From positions 78,479-142,478 of the forward strand of contig JAQZAZ010000006.1 of assembly GCA_029239355.1 (NCBI GenBank): DNA of 64,000 bases. Direction: 5' to 3'. How positions within the stretch are numbered: the first letter of the stretch is position 1; each line of letters opens with the position of its first letter. The notes under the pieces are model-generated. The model was given only the letters and a program-made list of their open reading frames with translations. It searched no databases and had not been told where the DNA came from. The translations under genes were made by a program, and so were the position numbers. Positions 1 through 8,422 of this stretch are shown in pieces. This DNA is from Sphingobacterium sp. GTDB taxonomy: Bacteria; Bacteroidota; Bacteroidia; Sphingobacteriales; Sphingobacteriaceae.

Positions 1-215
1 GGTTTACCAAACAGTTCGTATTTTTTATAATCATTCAGCATCGTCGTAAATTTACGGATTAATTCTGATCCATGCTGATTGGATCGAGTTGCTAAGCACA
101 CGGCCGGTTCAAACTGTTCTGATCAAGGGACAAAATAGAATCAAGAGATATCCATTACAGCACCCTTGACTCCAATTTCTATTCCACTGGATATTCTCTC
201 AAGATTGAACTTATT
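1..215 (-). pseudogene. Coding-like remnants at the left window edge, broken frames
   Basis: On the minus strand, below and partly under the end of the GH2 gene, two stretches read like protein but in different frames. One (about 215-139) gives ...[18 protein letters not shown] and then TGA. The other (about 126-1) opens just after a TGA and gives EPAVCLATRSNQHGSE followed by KFTTMLNDYKKYELFGK, running off the window. I do not recognise the family with confidence; the second piece vaguely resembles the C-terminal end of a substrate-binding domain such as LysR. The frame changes suggest a decayed gene, or a junction that also gave the GH2 protein its odd Lys-rich tail. The gene it belongs to, if any, lies mostly outside the window. 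Confidence 0.3.
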
Positions 216-2059
216 TTCTTCTTTTTGCCGATATTTTCGCTGCTCTTGATAATTTCCTCGTTTATCCATTTGATTTTATTCAGATCCATTTTTTCGACCT
301 TGCGATCATAAGTGACCAGCCCATTGATTTCATGCTCCACATCTGAAGTCTGCGTATAAATAGCCGAGCTTAACCCCCTGTAAATCATACGTTGTTCAAT
401 TTCATTGAGCAAGTAAATATAAGTATCTGTCAATACATCCTTATTGATCAATATTTCGTAGGCATTATTAGGTACAGGCCATAAGTGATTGCGTACAAAA
501 AGACCTTTTCCTCCAAATTCACCTAAAGATGCGGCGCGGTGTGCATCCGGTTTGGGGAAAGCTTTATCTTCCATTTTTCCGTAATGGTGCATGTCTACAA
601 AATCACCATTGCCAGGATCACCTTGTGCTGGCCTATAACCCGGTGCATAATTAAATCCCGAGTTGCCATTAACCAGCCTTGAGGGGTCATATTCCTTGGT
701 CCATTGGGTGATATCCGGCACTTCAAAGGCGCCCCAGTTTTCATTGAAAGGCACCCAGGTAACAATAGAAGGCACACTGACCAGCTGATCCATCATCTGT
801 TTAAGTTCGGTCCGGAACTGCTTCCGTACAGCGACAGAATCGGTATCATCTGGATACCATAAATTTGGCATATCCTGCCAGACCATTAATCCCAACCGAT
901 CGCAATGATAATACCAGCGCATGGGTTCGACTTTGATATGCTTACGGATGACATTAAAGCCAGCCCGTTTTGCAAGCTGGATGTCGTAAAGTAGAGCTTC
1001 CTCTGTCGGTGCTGTAAATATTCCATCCGGCCAATAGCCCTGGTCTAACAACCCAATCTGAAATTGGAACTTTCCATTTAACAAGGGTCTGTTTATACCG
1101 TCGACCTTCCCGATATTAATGGAGCGCATCGCAAAGTAAGAGTCTACCCGATCCACTGTTTGCCCCCGTCTATCTTTCAGTTCTACGTTCAGCTGGTATA
1201 GAAAAGGGTCGTCCGGGCTCCATAGATGAGGACTGCTGATCGGGAGAAAAAAAGTTTCATCAGCCTTTCCTTGTGCTTTAGCAACCTCCTGTTGTCCATC
1301 ATTTGCCCTGGCAACAATCGTCAGGTTTTTACCTTGCGCGCAGGCTGTAATCTGTAATCTATTATTTTTTAGGTCGGGAATCAGCTTGAGCCAAGTTACA
1401 TGCTTTTGCGCTACAGGTTCCATCCAGACCGTTTGCCAAATACCCGAACTAAAGGTGTAGTCTCCCTTATCACCATTCTTTCCGGAGGGCATTTTACCAT
1501 CATTTGGATCATAAGCTCCCACGATGAGGCTGTTGTCGCCAGGTTTTAAAAAGTCCGAAATATCAAAACTAAATGCACTATATCCCCCCGTATGGTTGCC
1601 CACCTTTAGGCCATTGATATATACGCTAGCATAGTGATCTACCGCACCAAAATGTAATAAGACACGTCGCCCCTTCCATGTCGGTGGTATCACAAGAGTT
1701 CGTCTATACCATAAGAATTTTTCGGCGCTTCGGGCAATTCCGGACAGTTCTGCTTCCGGAACAAAGGGTACCCGGATCTTTTCTGTCTTTGCAGGAAAAG
1801 CTGGTGGGGTATCGGCTGTTCTTGGATCTGTATGTGTAGTGCCACCAATATAGTCCCATATCCCATTGAGGTTTTGCCACTCAGTGCGCTTCATCTGTGG
1901 ACGAGGATATTCAGGGAGTGGTATTTCCGCTGTCAATGCATGCGCAGTCCAGGCTGTAGGAAGTGTAAAGTCGGCCAAAGACTGTGCTTTTAAAACATTC
2001 GTAAATAACCACGACATTAATGTCAACATGAACAGACTAAATTTTGTTAGGTTTATCAT
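179..2059 (-). CDS. Glycoside hydrolase family 2 protein (beta-galactosidase/glucuronidase-like), exported
   Basis: Probable retaining exo-beta-glycosidase of family GH2 acting in the periplasm or at the cell surface. Residues 1-26 form a signal peptide ending near KAQS. A sugar-binding jelly-roll domain follows (about 40-215, with NLNGIWDY and [13 protein letters not shown]), then an immunoglobulin-like domain (about 220-315) and a TIM barrel from about 320. FNENWGAFE carries the expected acid/base Glu and SLGEFGGKG the likely nucleophile Glu. ATG at 2059 gives a complete signal peptide. The last 25 or so residues, rich in Lys and Ile, do not look like a normal GH2 end and run into the broken coding-like stretch at the window edge, so the C-terminus may be altered. 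The substrate cannot be read from sequence. No neighbour in the window shares its strand and spacing. Confidence 0.85.
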   Translation of the reverse strand: MINLTKFSLFMLTLMSWLFTNVLKAQSLADFTLPTAWTAHALTAEIPLPEYPRPQMKRTEWQNLNGIWDYIGGTTHTDPRTADTPPAFPAKTEKIRVPFVPEAELSGIARSAEKFLWYRRTLVIPPTWKGRRVLLHFGAVDHYASVYINGLKVGNHTGGYSAFSFDISDFLKPGDNSLIVGAYDPNDGKMPSGKNGDKGDYTFSSGIWQTVWMEPVAQKHVTWLKLIPDLKNNRLQITACAQGKNLTIVARANDGQQEVAKAQGKADETFFLPISSPHLWSPDDPFLYQLNVELKDRRGQTVDRVDSYFAMRSINIGKVDGINRPLLNGKFQFQIGLLDQGYWPDGIFTAPTEEALLYDIQLAKRAGFNVIRKHIKVEPMRWYYHCDRLGLMVWQDMPNLWYPDDTDSVAVRKQFRTELKQMMDQLVSVPSIVTWVPFNENWGAFEVPDITQWTKEYDPSRLVNGNSGFNYAPGYRPAQGDPGNGDFVDMHHYGKMEDKAFPKPDAHRAASLGEFGGKGLFVRNHLWPVPNNAYEILINKDVLTDTYIYLLNEIEQRMIYRGLSSAIYTQTSDVEHEINGLVTYDRKVEKMDLNKIKWINEEIIKSSENIGKKKKISSILREYPVE

Positions 2060-2524
2060 TCGGTTTAGTTTTAATCAGGTTTATTTTACACAACGCAGCA
2101 TGGAATAAAGCCCAAAATCGATACTATTTTCTGCTGAATCGCGTTTCGTTTTATTCGCTTAAGATTTAAAGCTGTAATTTAAAACTTTTCCGCCCATTTA
2201 AAACGAAAATAACACAAATAATACAGAAATAACAAAAGCTAAAACGTTAATTCAAAATCAGACCATGAATTCCTTAAAAAAGCGCAACAAGCTGATGAAA
2301 ACACTGACCACGACGCATATGTTTAATATTGAATTTAAGGGCTAGGGATGCTTAATCTGTCGTCTTGATGGACTAATGTAGTGAACACAAACTTATACTG
2401 AAAAAACAATATTGATCTCGTGTATGAGCTCTACCGGTACAAATATTGAGCTAGCTGGAATTCATAGTCGTGTGGATAATTAGCAAAATAATTATATCTT
2501 TAATACTCCAAATTTTTAAATTTT
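2060..2524. other. Intergenic region between GH2 and carbonic anhydrase genes
   Basis: About 465 bases separating two divergently transcribed genes, so both promoters must lie here. It is A+T-rich with no convincing gene. A 26-codon frame beginning at 2265 on the plus strand has no supporting features. The run TATCTTTA near 2500 resembles the Bacteroidota -7 element (TAnnTTTG) and could serve the carbonic anhydrase gene, but I see no clear -33 partner. Confidence 0.4.
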
Positions 2525-3160
2525 ATGAAGGCACATACGTACGAAACACAATCAACTATTACTCCTCAAAAAGCATTAGACTTCTTAAAAGAAGGCAATC
2601 AACGCTTTGTCAATAATCTAAAGGCAAACCGAGATCTTCTCGAACAGGTAAATGCTACCCGCGAAGGTCAGTGGCCATTTGCCGTAGTATTAAGCTGTAT
2701 AGATAGCCGCACTTCTGCTGAACTTATATTTGACCAAGGGCTGGGTGATATTTTCAGTATCAGGATTGCCGGAAATTTTGTCAATCAGGATATTCTTGGT
2801 TCAATGGAGTTTGGTTGCAACGTCGCTGGCTCCAAACTCATTGTCGTATTAGGCCACACCAAATGCGGTGCATTGAAAGGAGGATTAGATGCTGCACAAA
2901 TCGAAGGAATGGGAATGGACAACTTGAACCATTTAATTAGCCATTTTGATCCCATTATCAATGAAGTAATAGATGGAAACGAAGAACGCTCCTCGAAAAA
3001 TAGTGTATTGCTGGAAAAATTAAATCAACAGAATATTAAACACGCTATTAAAGATATTCGCAAGCAAAGTTCAACACTTCGGAAGCTTGAAGAAGAAGGT
3101 AAGATTAAGATCGTTGGTGCAAATTATGATGTCGAAACAGGCAGCGTAAATTGGTTGTAA
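2525..3160 (+). CDS. can: Beta-class carbonic anhydrase
   Basis: Cytoplasmic zinc enzyme interconverting CO2 and bicarbonate. The beta-class signature is complete: SCIDSRTSAELIFDQ supplies the first zinc Cys with the Asp-Arg dyad, and LGHTKCGALKGG supplies the zinc His and second Cys. At 211 residues it has the usual family length and lacks a signal peptide. It ends at a clear stem-loop terminator (3268-3308), so it is probably monocistronic. In this group the enzyme supplies bicarbonate for carboxylation reactions at ambient CO2; that role is known for the family, not shown here. The symbol follows general usage for the family. Confidence 0.93.
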   Translation: MKAHTYETQSTITPQKALDFLKEGNQRFVNNLKANRDLLEQVNATREGQWPFAVVLSCIDSRTSAELIFDQGLGDIFSIRIAGNFVNQDILGSMEFGCNVAGSKLIVVLGHTKCGALKGGLDAAQIEGMGMDNLNHLISHFDPIINEVIDGNEERSSKNSVLLEKLNQQNIKHAIKDIRKQSSTLRKLEEEGKIKIVGANYDVETGSVNWL

Positions 3161-3267
3161 AGTTATTTCAGAAAATGCTATTAACGCCGTTGACTATAAA
3201 ATCTGATGATTCGTTCAAAGATAACCTACGTCACGGAATAAGTATGATCATGCTAAAAATATAAAAA

Positions 3268-3308
3268 AAGCCGCTTGGTAAGTATCCGAGCGGCTTCAAT
3301 TTTTATTT
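3268..3308 (+). terminator. Rho-independent terminator after carbonic anhydrase
   Basis: An 11-base stem (AAGCCGCTTGG with CCGAGCGGCTT, one G-T pair) closes a 7-base loop and is followed by a T-rich run on the plus strand. It is preceded by seven A residues, so it may also stop minus-strand transcription from the HxlR gene. Confidence 0.85.
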
Positions 3309-3413
3309 AAAAGTATTGAAGCAGTTGGGTTTCGTACCAATAATTCACAAGCTTTACTAGGCTAAAGGTATAAGTTTCAAAAAAAGTCTTCCAAGGAAAT
3401 AAATAGAGATAAC

Positions 3414-3791
3414 TCAAAACACTTCTTCCCGAATATTTTTTTTGTGCATTTTTCCCCAATCCGAAAGTGCCACAATAACATTTTTTAGCGTTCTGCTGTA
3501 ATCGGTAGAAATATATTCTACTACCACAGGTGTTTGATCAGCATGTACTACTCTTTTCACAAAACCATTCAGTTCAAGGTCTTTCAATTCGTTAGAGAGC
3601 ACTCGCGCCGAAATTCCCCGAATATTTCTCTGAAGCTCATTAAATCTGATATTTCCACTTTCCTGTAGAACAATAATAATCTTTAATTTCCATTTCCCGC
3701 CGATAACATAAATTGCATCTTCGACAGAGGAGAGATTTTCGGAACATCTTTCAGCCGTTATAGGCTCTTCTAAATCCATTGTATTTTCCAT
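3414..3791 (-). CDS. HxlR-family winged-helix transcriptional regulator
   Basis: Small MarR/HxlR-type DNA-binding protein. The core runs from AIYVIGGKWKLKII through FNELQRNIRGISARVLSNEL (recognition helix) to the wing and LSDWG at the end, the standard HxlR layout. I start it at ATG 3791 (MENTMDLEE), giving 125 residues. The frame is open further upstream to 3869, but that extension translates a tandemly repeated DNA sequence that looks like the operator, so the longer start is unlikely. It is divergent from the azoreductase gene at 3902, the classical arrangement in which an HxlR protein senses a quinone or electrophile stress and controls the neighbouring reductase. That link is inference from context. 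Confidence 0.85.
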   Translation of the reverse strand: MENTMDLEEPITAERCSENLSSVEDAIYVIGGKWKLKIIIVLQESGNIRFNELQRNIRGISARVLSNELKDLELNGFVKRVVHADQTPVVVEYISTDYSRTLKNVIVALSDWGKMHKKNIREEVF

Positions 3792-3806
3792 GAGATTCGA
3801 CTTCAA

Positions 3807-3848
3807 ACTAACCAAAAGGTTACTACTAACCTTTTGATTACTACTAAC
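3807..3848. promoter_or_regulatory. Three ACTAAC repeats with an 18-bp period, likely HxlR operator
   Basis: ACTAAC occurs at 3807-3812, 3825-3830 and 3843-3848, exactly 18 bases apart. The last two copies extend to TTACTACTAAC, and the middle one forms a short palindrome (GGTTA-CTAC-TAACC). The array lies between the divergent HxlR and azoreductase genes. Such spacing would place bound dimers on nearly the same DNA face. Function is inferred from position. Confidence 0.65.
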
Positions 3849-3901
3849 TTTTAATAAGCGAATATACATAATTTTGCTAAAGAAATTTTAATAAAGAAAA
3901 A

Positions 3902-4504
3902 ATGAAAAATATACTTCACATTATTTCAAGTCCAAGAGCAGAGGCTTCTGCAAGTAGAAAGCTAGGAAATGCTGTTATTCAAAAAATTCGGGAAAAGTAT
4001 TCCGATAGCAGTGTAAAAGAACGTGATCTTACAAAAAGTAAAGTTCCACTTTTGGAAGAGGTACATATAAATACCTTTTTTACACCTGCTGAAAATCATT
4101 CTGAGGAACAACAATCAATCAGCAAATATTCGGAAGATCTGATTTCCGAATTAAAGGAAGCTGATATTATCGTTATTGATTCTCCAATGTATAATTTTTC
4201 AGTTCCTGCGACTCTGAGAGCCTATTTCGATTTTACGTCAAGAGCGGGATATACCTTTAAATATGATGAAAATGGACCAAAAGGCTTGCTAAGCGACAAG
4301 AAACTATATGTCGCTTTTACTTCTGGAAATATCTATTCAGAAGGACCATATCAGCTATACGATTCTAATATTCCTTACATCAAAAATATCTTTGGGTTTT
4401 ATGGTATTTCAGACATCAGTGTTTTCCGCGCTGAAGGGCTTTCAATCCCCGGAATTATGGAAACATCATTGGAAAAAGCAATCAACAATATCGCCATTGA
4501 TTAA
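3902..4504 (+). CDS. azoR: FMN-dependent NADH-azoreductase / quinone reductase (AzoR family)
   Basis: Flavodoxin-fold oxidoreductase that uses NAD(P)H to reduce azo compounds and quinones in the cytoplasm. The N-terminal ISSPRAEASASRKL is the FMN phosphate-binding segment; DSPMYNFSVPATLRAYFD and a later SGNIYSEG match conserved FMN and substrate loops of AzoR (AcpD) proteins. Length (200 residues) is typical. The ATG at 3902 lies 31 bases from the repeated operator region shared with the divergent HxlR gene, so induction by the substrate through that regulator is likely. It ends at a perfect 11-bp stem-loop terminator. Confidence 0.9.
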   Translation: MKNILHIISSPRAEASASRKLGNAVIQKIREKYSDSSVKERDLTKSKVPLLEEVHINTFFTPAENHSEEQQSISKYSEDLISELKEADIIVIDSPMYNFSVPATLRAYFDFTSRAGYTFKYDENGPKGLLSDKKLYVAFTSGNIYSEGPYQLYDSNIPYIKNIFGFYGISDISVFRAEGLSIPGIMETSLEKAINNIAID

Positions 4505-4526
4505 TACAATGATTTGATATAAAATT

Positions 4527-4564
4527 AATCCTTGTCATTCAAAATTTGACAAGGATTTTTTATA
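4527..4564 (+). terminator. Rho-independent terminator after azoR
   Basis: Perfect 11-bp stem (AATCCTTGTCA with TGACAAGGATT) and 9-base loop, followed by a T tract. Confidence 0.9.
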
Positions 4565-4714
4565 TACCAGAGCCAGCTCACTAAAATTCCTGATGTTTCA
4601 ACGGATTATGCTCTCTAGGAAGGAGCCGTTAAATTCATCCCTTAAATTATAAACTTCATCGGAAAACAGAAGCTATTCTAAAAAAATATTACATGGAAAC
4701 TTTATTTTTGAAGA

Positions 4715-5740
4715 ATGGTTCAAATAAAAAAAATAAATGTAAAAAGACTCGTTATCTTTTTCTTCTCAACACTGATATATGCTTTGTGCCAAATGCTTTT
4801 CAGCATTATTTTAATGAAAGAAGATTTATGGAATAATTTCCATAAACAATTATCGGCTCATTATGTGGTAATCTTTGCGATGTGTATAGCAGATTACCGT
4901 TTATTGTTGATTTTGAACAAATATCTGCCTTATTCCAAAAATATATTTTTGCGCATTGTGGCAGACATTTTAGGTATAACCTTAATATGCCTGATATTAC
5001 TATGGATATTCAATTTTTTGATATACGATGTATTTCTTGTTCCTAGGGACGGATTACCTCCTTTGTCCGTTAAATTCGCCTTTGCGATGGCCGCAAATAT
5101 CCCTATTTTGTTGGTATTCGAATTAATTCATTACTTCCAGTCCGAGCAAAAAGCCATCGCGGATTCCGAGAAAGTCAAACGTCAAGTTCTACTGTTCCAA
5201 CATGAAACGTTAAGGTCACAGATAAATCCTCATTTTCTGTTTAATTCCCTAAATGTACTGTCTTCACTGATATATATAAATCAGGAAAATGCCAATAAGT
5301 TTACCAAAGCGCTATCTAAAACGTATCGATATGTATTATCTCTTACGCAGCAGCCGGTGGTGTCTATTGCGGAAGAATTGCTCGCTTTGGATTCCTATAT
5401 ATTCCTTATGAGAATGAGGTTTGAAAATGCTTTTACTTTTACAGTAAATAAAATAGTGTTCAGTGAACAAAACAAAATTATACCGCTTACTCTTCAACTA
5501 TTGATAGAGAATGCATTCAAGCACAATATCGCTACCGAAGAGTCAACATTGAATATTACAATTAATATTGATAAAGATTATATTACGGTCGAAAACAATA
5601 TCCAGCCATCAGGCAGTACTGACAAAGGCGGGATCGGATTAAGATATATTACCAAACAATATAAAATCCATGCTAAAGAAGTAAAGGTAGATCATACCGA
5701 ACACATGTTTATTGTAAAAATCCCTTATATACATTCATGA
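4715..5740 (+). CDS. LytS/YpdA-type membrane sensor histidine kinase
   Basis: Integral membrane sensor kinase of the His_kinase (LytS) class. The N-terminal half holds about four hydrophobic segments (roughly residues 10-30, 45-65, 78-105 and 120-145). The phosphoacceptor region LRSQINPHFLFNSLNVL contains the conserved His-Phe-Leu-Phe-Asn box, and a compact ATPase domain carries LLIENAFKHNI (N box) and GGIGLRYI (G box). There is no separate sensory domain, so the membrane segments probably detect the signal. The stop overlaps the start of the next gene by ATGA, giving translational coupling with the LytTR regulator at 5737; the two form a two-component system. Confidence 0.92.
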   Translation: MVQIKKINVKRLVIFFFSTLIYALCQMLFSIILMKEDLWNNFHKQLSAHYVVIFAMCIADYRLLLILNKYLPYSKNIFLRIVADILGITLICLILLWIFNFLIYDVFLVPRDGLPPLSVKFAFAMAANIPILLVFELIHYFQSEQKAIADSEKVKRQVLLFQHETLRSQINPHFLFNSLNVLSSLIYINQENANKFTKALSKTYRYVLSLTQQPVVSIAEELLALDSYIFLMRMRFENAFTFTVNKIVFSEQNKIIPLTLQLLIENAFKHNIATEESTLNITINIDKDYITVENNIQPSGSTDKGGIGLRYITKQYKIHAKEVKVDHTEHMFIVKIPYIHS

Positions 5741-6492
5741 ATTACCTGATAGTAGAAGATGAGCGTTTTGCATACGAGGAACTGAGACGTATGATGATAA
5801 AATTACGTCCAGATTATATCTTGGAAAAGCAAACGAAAACGGTGGTAGATACCATCGGATTTCTCAAAGAATCTAATGTTGATTTGATTCTTATGGATAT
5901 CCGCCTCGCAGACGGCAACTGCTTCGAAATATTTAACCACATAGAAATTATTATACCTGTTATATTTACGACAGCTTATGATGAACATGCCATCAAAGCG
6001 TTTAAACTTAACAGTATCGATTACTTATTAAAACCATTTGATGAGAATGAATTAGAGGCTGCATTAACCAAATTTGAGAACATTTTTCATAACTCCCCTT
6101 ATAAAAACAATACGAAGAATTTTGAGCAGCTGCTATCATTTAAAACCAAAAATCGTTTCCTAATATCCAAAGGGGAAAACTATCATTATATCGAAACCAA
6201 GGATATTGCTCACTTCTATAGTGAAGATGGGGTCGTATTCCTGCATACTTTCAACGATAGACGATATATCATTAATTATACATTAGACCAATTGGAGCAG
6301 CAGGTTGATAGCCGTTTGTTTTTCCGTGTATCACGTAATTGCATAGGGAATGTAAAAGCCATTGAAAATGTCGCAAAATACTTTAACAGCCGACTGAAAC
6401 TTTCCTTTTCACCGGAATGCCCACATGAGGTTTTGGTGAGCCGTGTACGTGTACCGGACTTTCTTAAATGGATGGATGGCATCCTGCAATAA
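5737..6492 (+). CDS. LytTR-family response regulator
   Basis: Response regulator with a receiver domain (residues 1-120) and a C-terminal LytTR DNA-binding domain (about 145-248). The receiver keeps the acidic pair Glu7/Asp8, phosphoacceptor Asp54 in LILMDIRLADG, the Thr in FTTAYDEHA and the Lys in YLLKPFD. The LytTR part contains FLISKGENYHYIETKDIAHFYSE-like beta segments typical of the family. The four-base overlap with the kinase gene shows they are co-translated. The next gene encodes an outer-membrane barrel, a plausible target. A segment ACCGTTCAT at 6577-6585 fits the usual LytTR half-site pattern. Confidence 0.92.
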   Translation: MNYLIVEDERFAYEELRRMMIKLRPDYILEKQTKTVVDTIGFLKESNVDLILMDIRLADGNCFEIFNHIEIIIPVIFTTAYDEHAIKAFKLNSIDYLLKPFDENELEAALTKFENIFHNSPYKNNTKNFEQLLSFKTKNRFLISKGENYHYIETKDIAHFYSEDGVVFLHTFNDRRYIINYTLDQLEQQVDSRLFFRVSRNCIGNVKAIENVAKYFNSRLKLSFSPECPHEVLVSRVRVPDFLKWMDGILQ

Positions 6493-6580
6493 CTTGTTGC
6501 AGAAAAATCTATCCTTCGGATATTGCATTTCATTTATTGGATTCTAAAGCCTATCGTTTACACATTCCATACATGCACCG

Positions 6581-6598
6581 TTCATCGTTCTTTTGTTC
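6581..6598 (+). promoter_or_regulatory. Shared 18-bp upstream motif, copy 1 (possible promoter -7 region)
   Basis: TTCATCGTTCTTTTGTTC, ending 34 bases before ATG 6632. A copy differing at one base lies the same distance before the next gene (7442-7459). TTCTTTTG inside it is close to the Bacteroidota -7 consensus TAnnTTTG. The identity between copies suggests common control. Confidence 0.5.
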
Positions 6599-6631
6599 AG
6601 AATTAAAAAACAACTTCAAAACTTTAGAACA

Positions 6632-7252
6632 ATGAAAAAGAACGTATTTACATTTTTTCTCGGATTAGGCGCATTGATTTTCTCCGCTCAATTATCAGCA
6701 CAAGACAACCCTGTATCAATCGGTTTCAAAGCCGGAACAAGCCTTTCCAAATATCGGCTGAGTGGTAATATGGAAGGATTCAACAGTAAAATGAACATAG
6801 GCGGTTCGGTCGGCGGTTTCATTAAATATGATCTAAGTCCAAATTTTGCACTGCAATCGGGTGTCGATCTGTATTACAGAACCTCTAAGCTGGAGACTAT
6901 AACAGATAAAACATCTAATAAAATTAAATCTTTGGGCGTGGAAATTCCACTATACGGAATTGTACAGGGTGAAATAGGGAGCGGAAAAGCCTTTATAGGA
7001 GCTGGTCCGTATATCGGCTATGGAATCATAACGAAGTCTGATGGTGTCAGCCTATTCAAAAATAGCAGCACAATAAACAGACCAGCTATGAACCGCTTTG
7101 ATTACGGTGTGGGTGCTATTATCGGTTATGACTTTGATAAAAATTGGCAAATAAATGCAAGTTATCAATTCGGGCTGTCAGATTTGCAGAAAGCCAAAGG
7201 AGGCGCGATGAAAAACAATGGTGCATCCCTCGGATTAGCCTATAAATTTTAA
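6632..7252 (+). CDS. Outer-membrane beta-barrel protein (PorT/OMP_b-brl type)
   Basis: Exported barrel protein of 206 residues. A signal peptide (MKKNVFTFFLGLGALI... ending at SAQ) is followed by alternating hydrophobic strands rich in Gly and aromatic residues (IGFKAGTSLSKY, GGSVGGFIKYDL, FIGAGPYIGYGI, INASYQFGLSDL) and a final strand ending in Phe (LGLAYKF), the standard signal for outer-membrane assembly. I chose ATG 6632, since the reading frame upstream of it has no signal peptide and overlaps the repeated promoter-like motif. It follows the LytS/LytTR genes by 139 bases and may be their target. Function beyond membrane location cannot be stated. Confidence 0.8.
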   Translation: MKKNVFTFFLGLGALIFSAQLSAQDNPVSIGFKAGTSLSKYRLSGNMEGFNSKMNIGGSVGGFIKYDLSPNFALQSGVDLYYRTSKLETITDKTSNKIKSLGVEIPLYGIVQGEIGSGKAFIGAGPYIGYGIITKSDGVSLFKNSSTINRPAMNRFDYGVGAIIGYDFDKNWQINASYQFGLSDLQKAKGGAMKNNGASLGLAYKF

Positions 7253-7441
7253 GAATCAGAAATCTACCAGAAACAGATTACGTACCGAGATTCAGAAGCA
7301 TACCAAACGCATGATACCTGATGCCCGGTGCGTAATAGCTGCTTACAATGGTGCACTTAAGAATTTATTCCATTCTTTCTATACGCAGTTTCATCCTGTA
7401 GATTCTGAAATCCATGGTTAATAGCTTTCAGTATTACCTAT

Positions 7442-7459
7442 TTCATCATTCTTTTGTTC
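7442..7459 (+). promoter_or_regulatory. Shared 18-bp upstream motif, copy 2
   Basis: TTCATCATTCTTTTGTTC, 17 of 18 bases identical to the motif at 6581-6598 and ending 36 bases before the GTG start at 7496. Position and conservation suggest a promoter or activator site common to both outer-membrane protein genes. Confidence 0.5.
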
Positions 7460-7495
7460 GAAAGACAAAGCAAGTATAAATATAATTTTAAAATC

Positions 7496-8422
7496 GTGAA
7501 GTCAATAATATTATTCTTACCAACATTAGTTATGTTGGTAGCGCTAGAATCAAACGCACAGCAGGTGTCCTTCAGGACAGAGTACATTGGAAATTCGGGC
7601 TACTATTATTTACCTCCTGGCGAGAAACCGAGAGAAAAAATTGGTAATGCAAAGGGCTCAGCCATGGTCTATCAGGGAATGTTCAGTATGCCCTTATCCA
7701 TGAAATTGAATGAGAACAATCGCCCGACAGCTTGGGGAATTGGTTTTGGAGGTGCATATGTCTCTTTGAAAAACCGAAACTTTTCGCAACCCATGGTGTC
7801 TGAAATTATGAATTTACAATTGGGCGTTTATCATTTACGTCCCTTAAACGACAGGTGGTCTATGCGGGCAAGTGCAGGAATGGGCATTTTTTCTCCTACT
7901 ACCGATTTTTCCAAAATTACTTTTAAAAATGTGCTCGCAAGTGGCGGCCTTGTTTTTATCCGTCATCTGAATCCGAATCTGGATATTGGCGGAGGTGCGG
8001 CAATCAATAGTTCTCTGGGTTATCCTATGATATTCCCCGCAGTTTATGTTAAATGGAAGCTCCAGGGGAAATACGATGTAAATGTTGAAGTGATCGAGGG
8101 ACTCGAGTTATCCGCAGGTTATCAGTTCAACGAGAAACTCAGACTGTCATATGCACTTGAGATGAATGGGCAGGTTGCCCTTCTGCAAAAGGACGGTAAA
8201 GATGTGATATTTTCCCATCAATATATTGTTACTGGATTCCGCCCTGAAGTAAAAGTTGGGACGAAAGGGGTAACACTTACGGGGATGGCAGGCCTAAACC
8301 TGTACCGCCCCGCTACTTACAGCGACAGAACTTTGAAAGGGGTATTTGCAGGTGATAATGACTATCATTTTTCGGTCTCTCCCTATGCGTCCATTGGTTT
8401 AAAAATAAATTTTAACCAATGA
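7496..8422 (+). CDS. Outer-membrane beta-barrel protein (DUF6268-like)
   Basis: Predicted exported barrel. Starting at GTG 7496 gives a clean signal peptide (KSIILFLPTLVMLVAL then SNAQ); the open frame further upstream overlaps the repeated promoter motif and is unlikely to be translated. The mature part (about 290 residues) shows repeated barrel-like strands (WGIGFGGAYVSL, MNLQLGVYHL, LDIGGGAAINSSLGY, YASIGLKINF) and no catalytic motif. Overall it resembles the DUF6268 group of Bacteroidota outer-membrane proteins; that assignment is from memory of the family's look. The stop overlaps the start of the acyltransferase gene (ATGA at 8419), so the two are co-translated. Confidence 0.7.
   Translation: MKSIILFLPTLVMLVALESNAQQVSFRTEYIGNSGYYYLPPGEKPREKIGNAKGSAMVYQGMFSMPLSMKLNENNRPTAWGIGFGGAYVSLKNRNFSQPMVSEIMNLQLGVYHLRPLNDRWSMRASAGMGIFSPTTDFSKITFKNVLASGGLVFIRHLNPNLDIGGGAAINSSLGYPMIFPAVYVKWKLQGKYDVNVEVIEGLELSAGYQFNEKLRLSYALEMNGQVALLQKDGKDVIFSHQYIVTGFRPEVKVGTKGVTLTGMAGLNLYRPATYSDRTLKGVFAGDNDYHFSVSPYASIGLKINFNQ

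Noticed and set aside
2265..2345. 26-codon plus-strand frame that could be a peptide precursor
   Set aside because: No Gly-Gly cleavage motif, no modifying enzyme or exporter nearby, and no terminator, so a peptide-precursor claim is unsupported.
3792..3869. Longer N-terminus for the HxlR regulator
   Set aside because: The extra codons translate the ACTAAC repeat array and would put the operator inside the gene.
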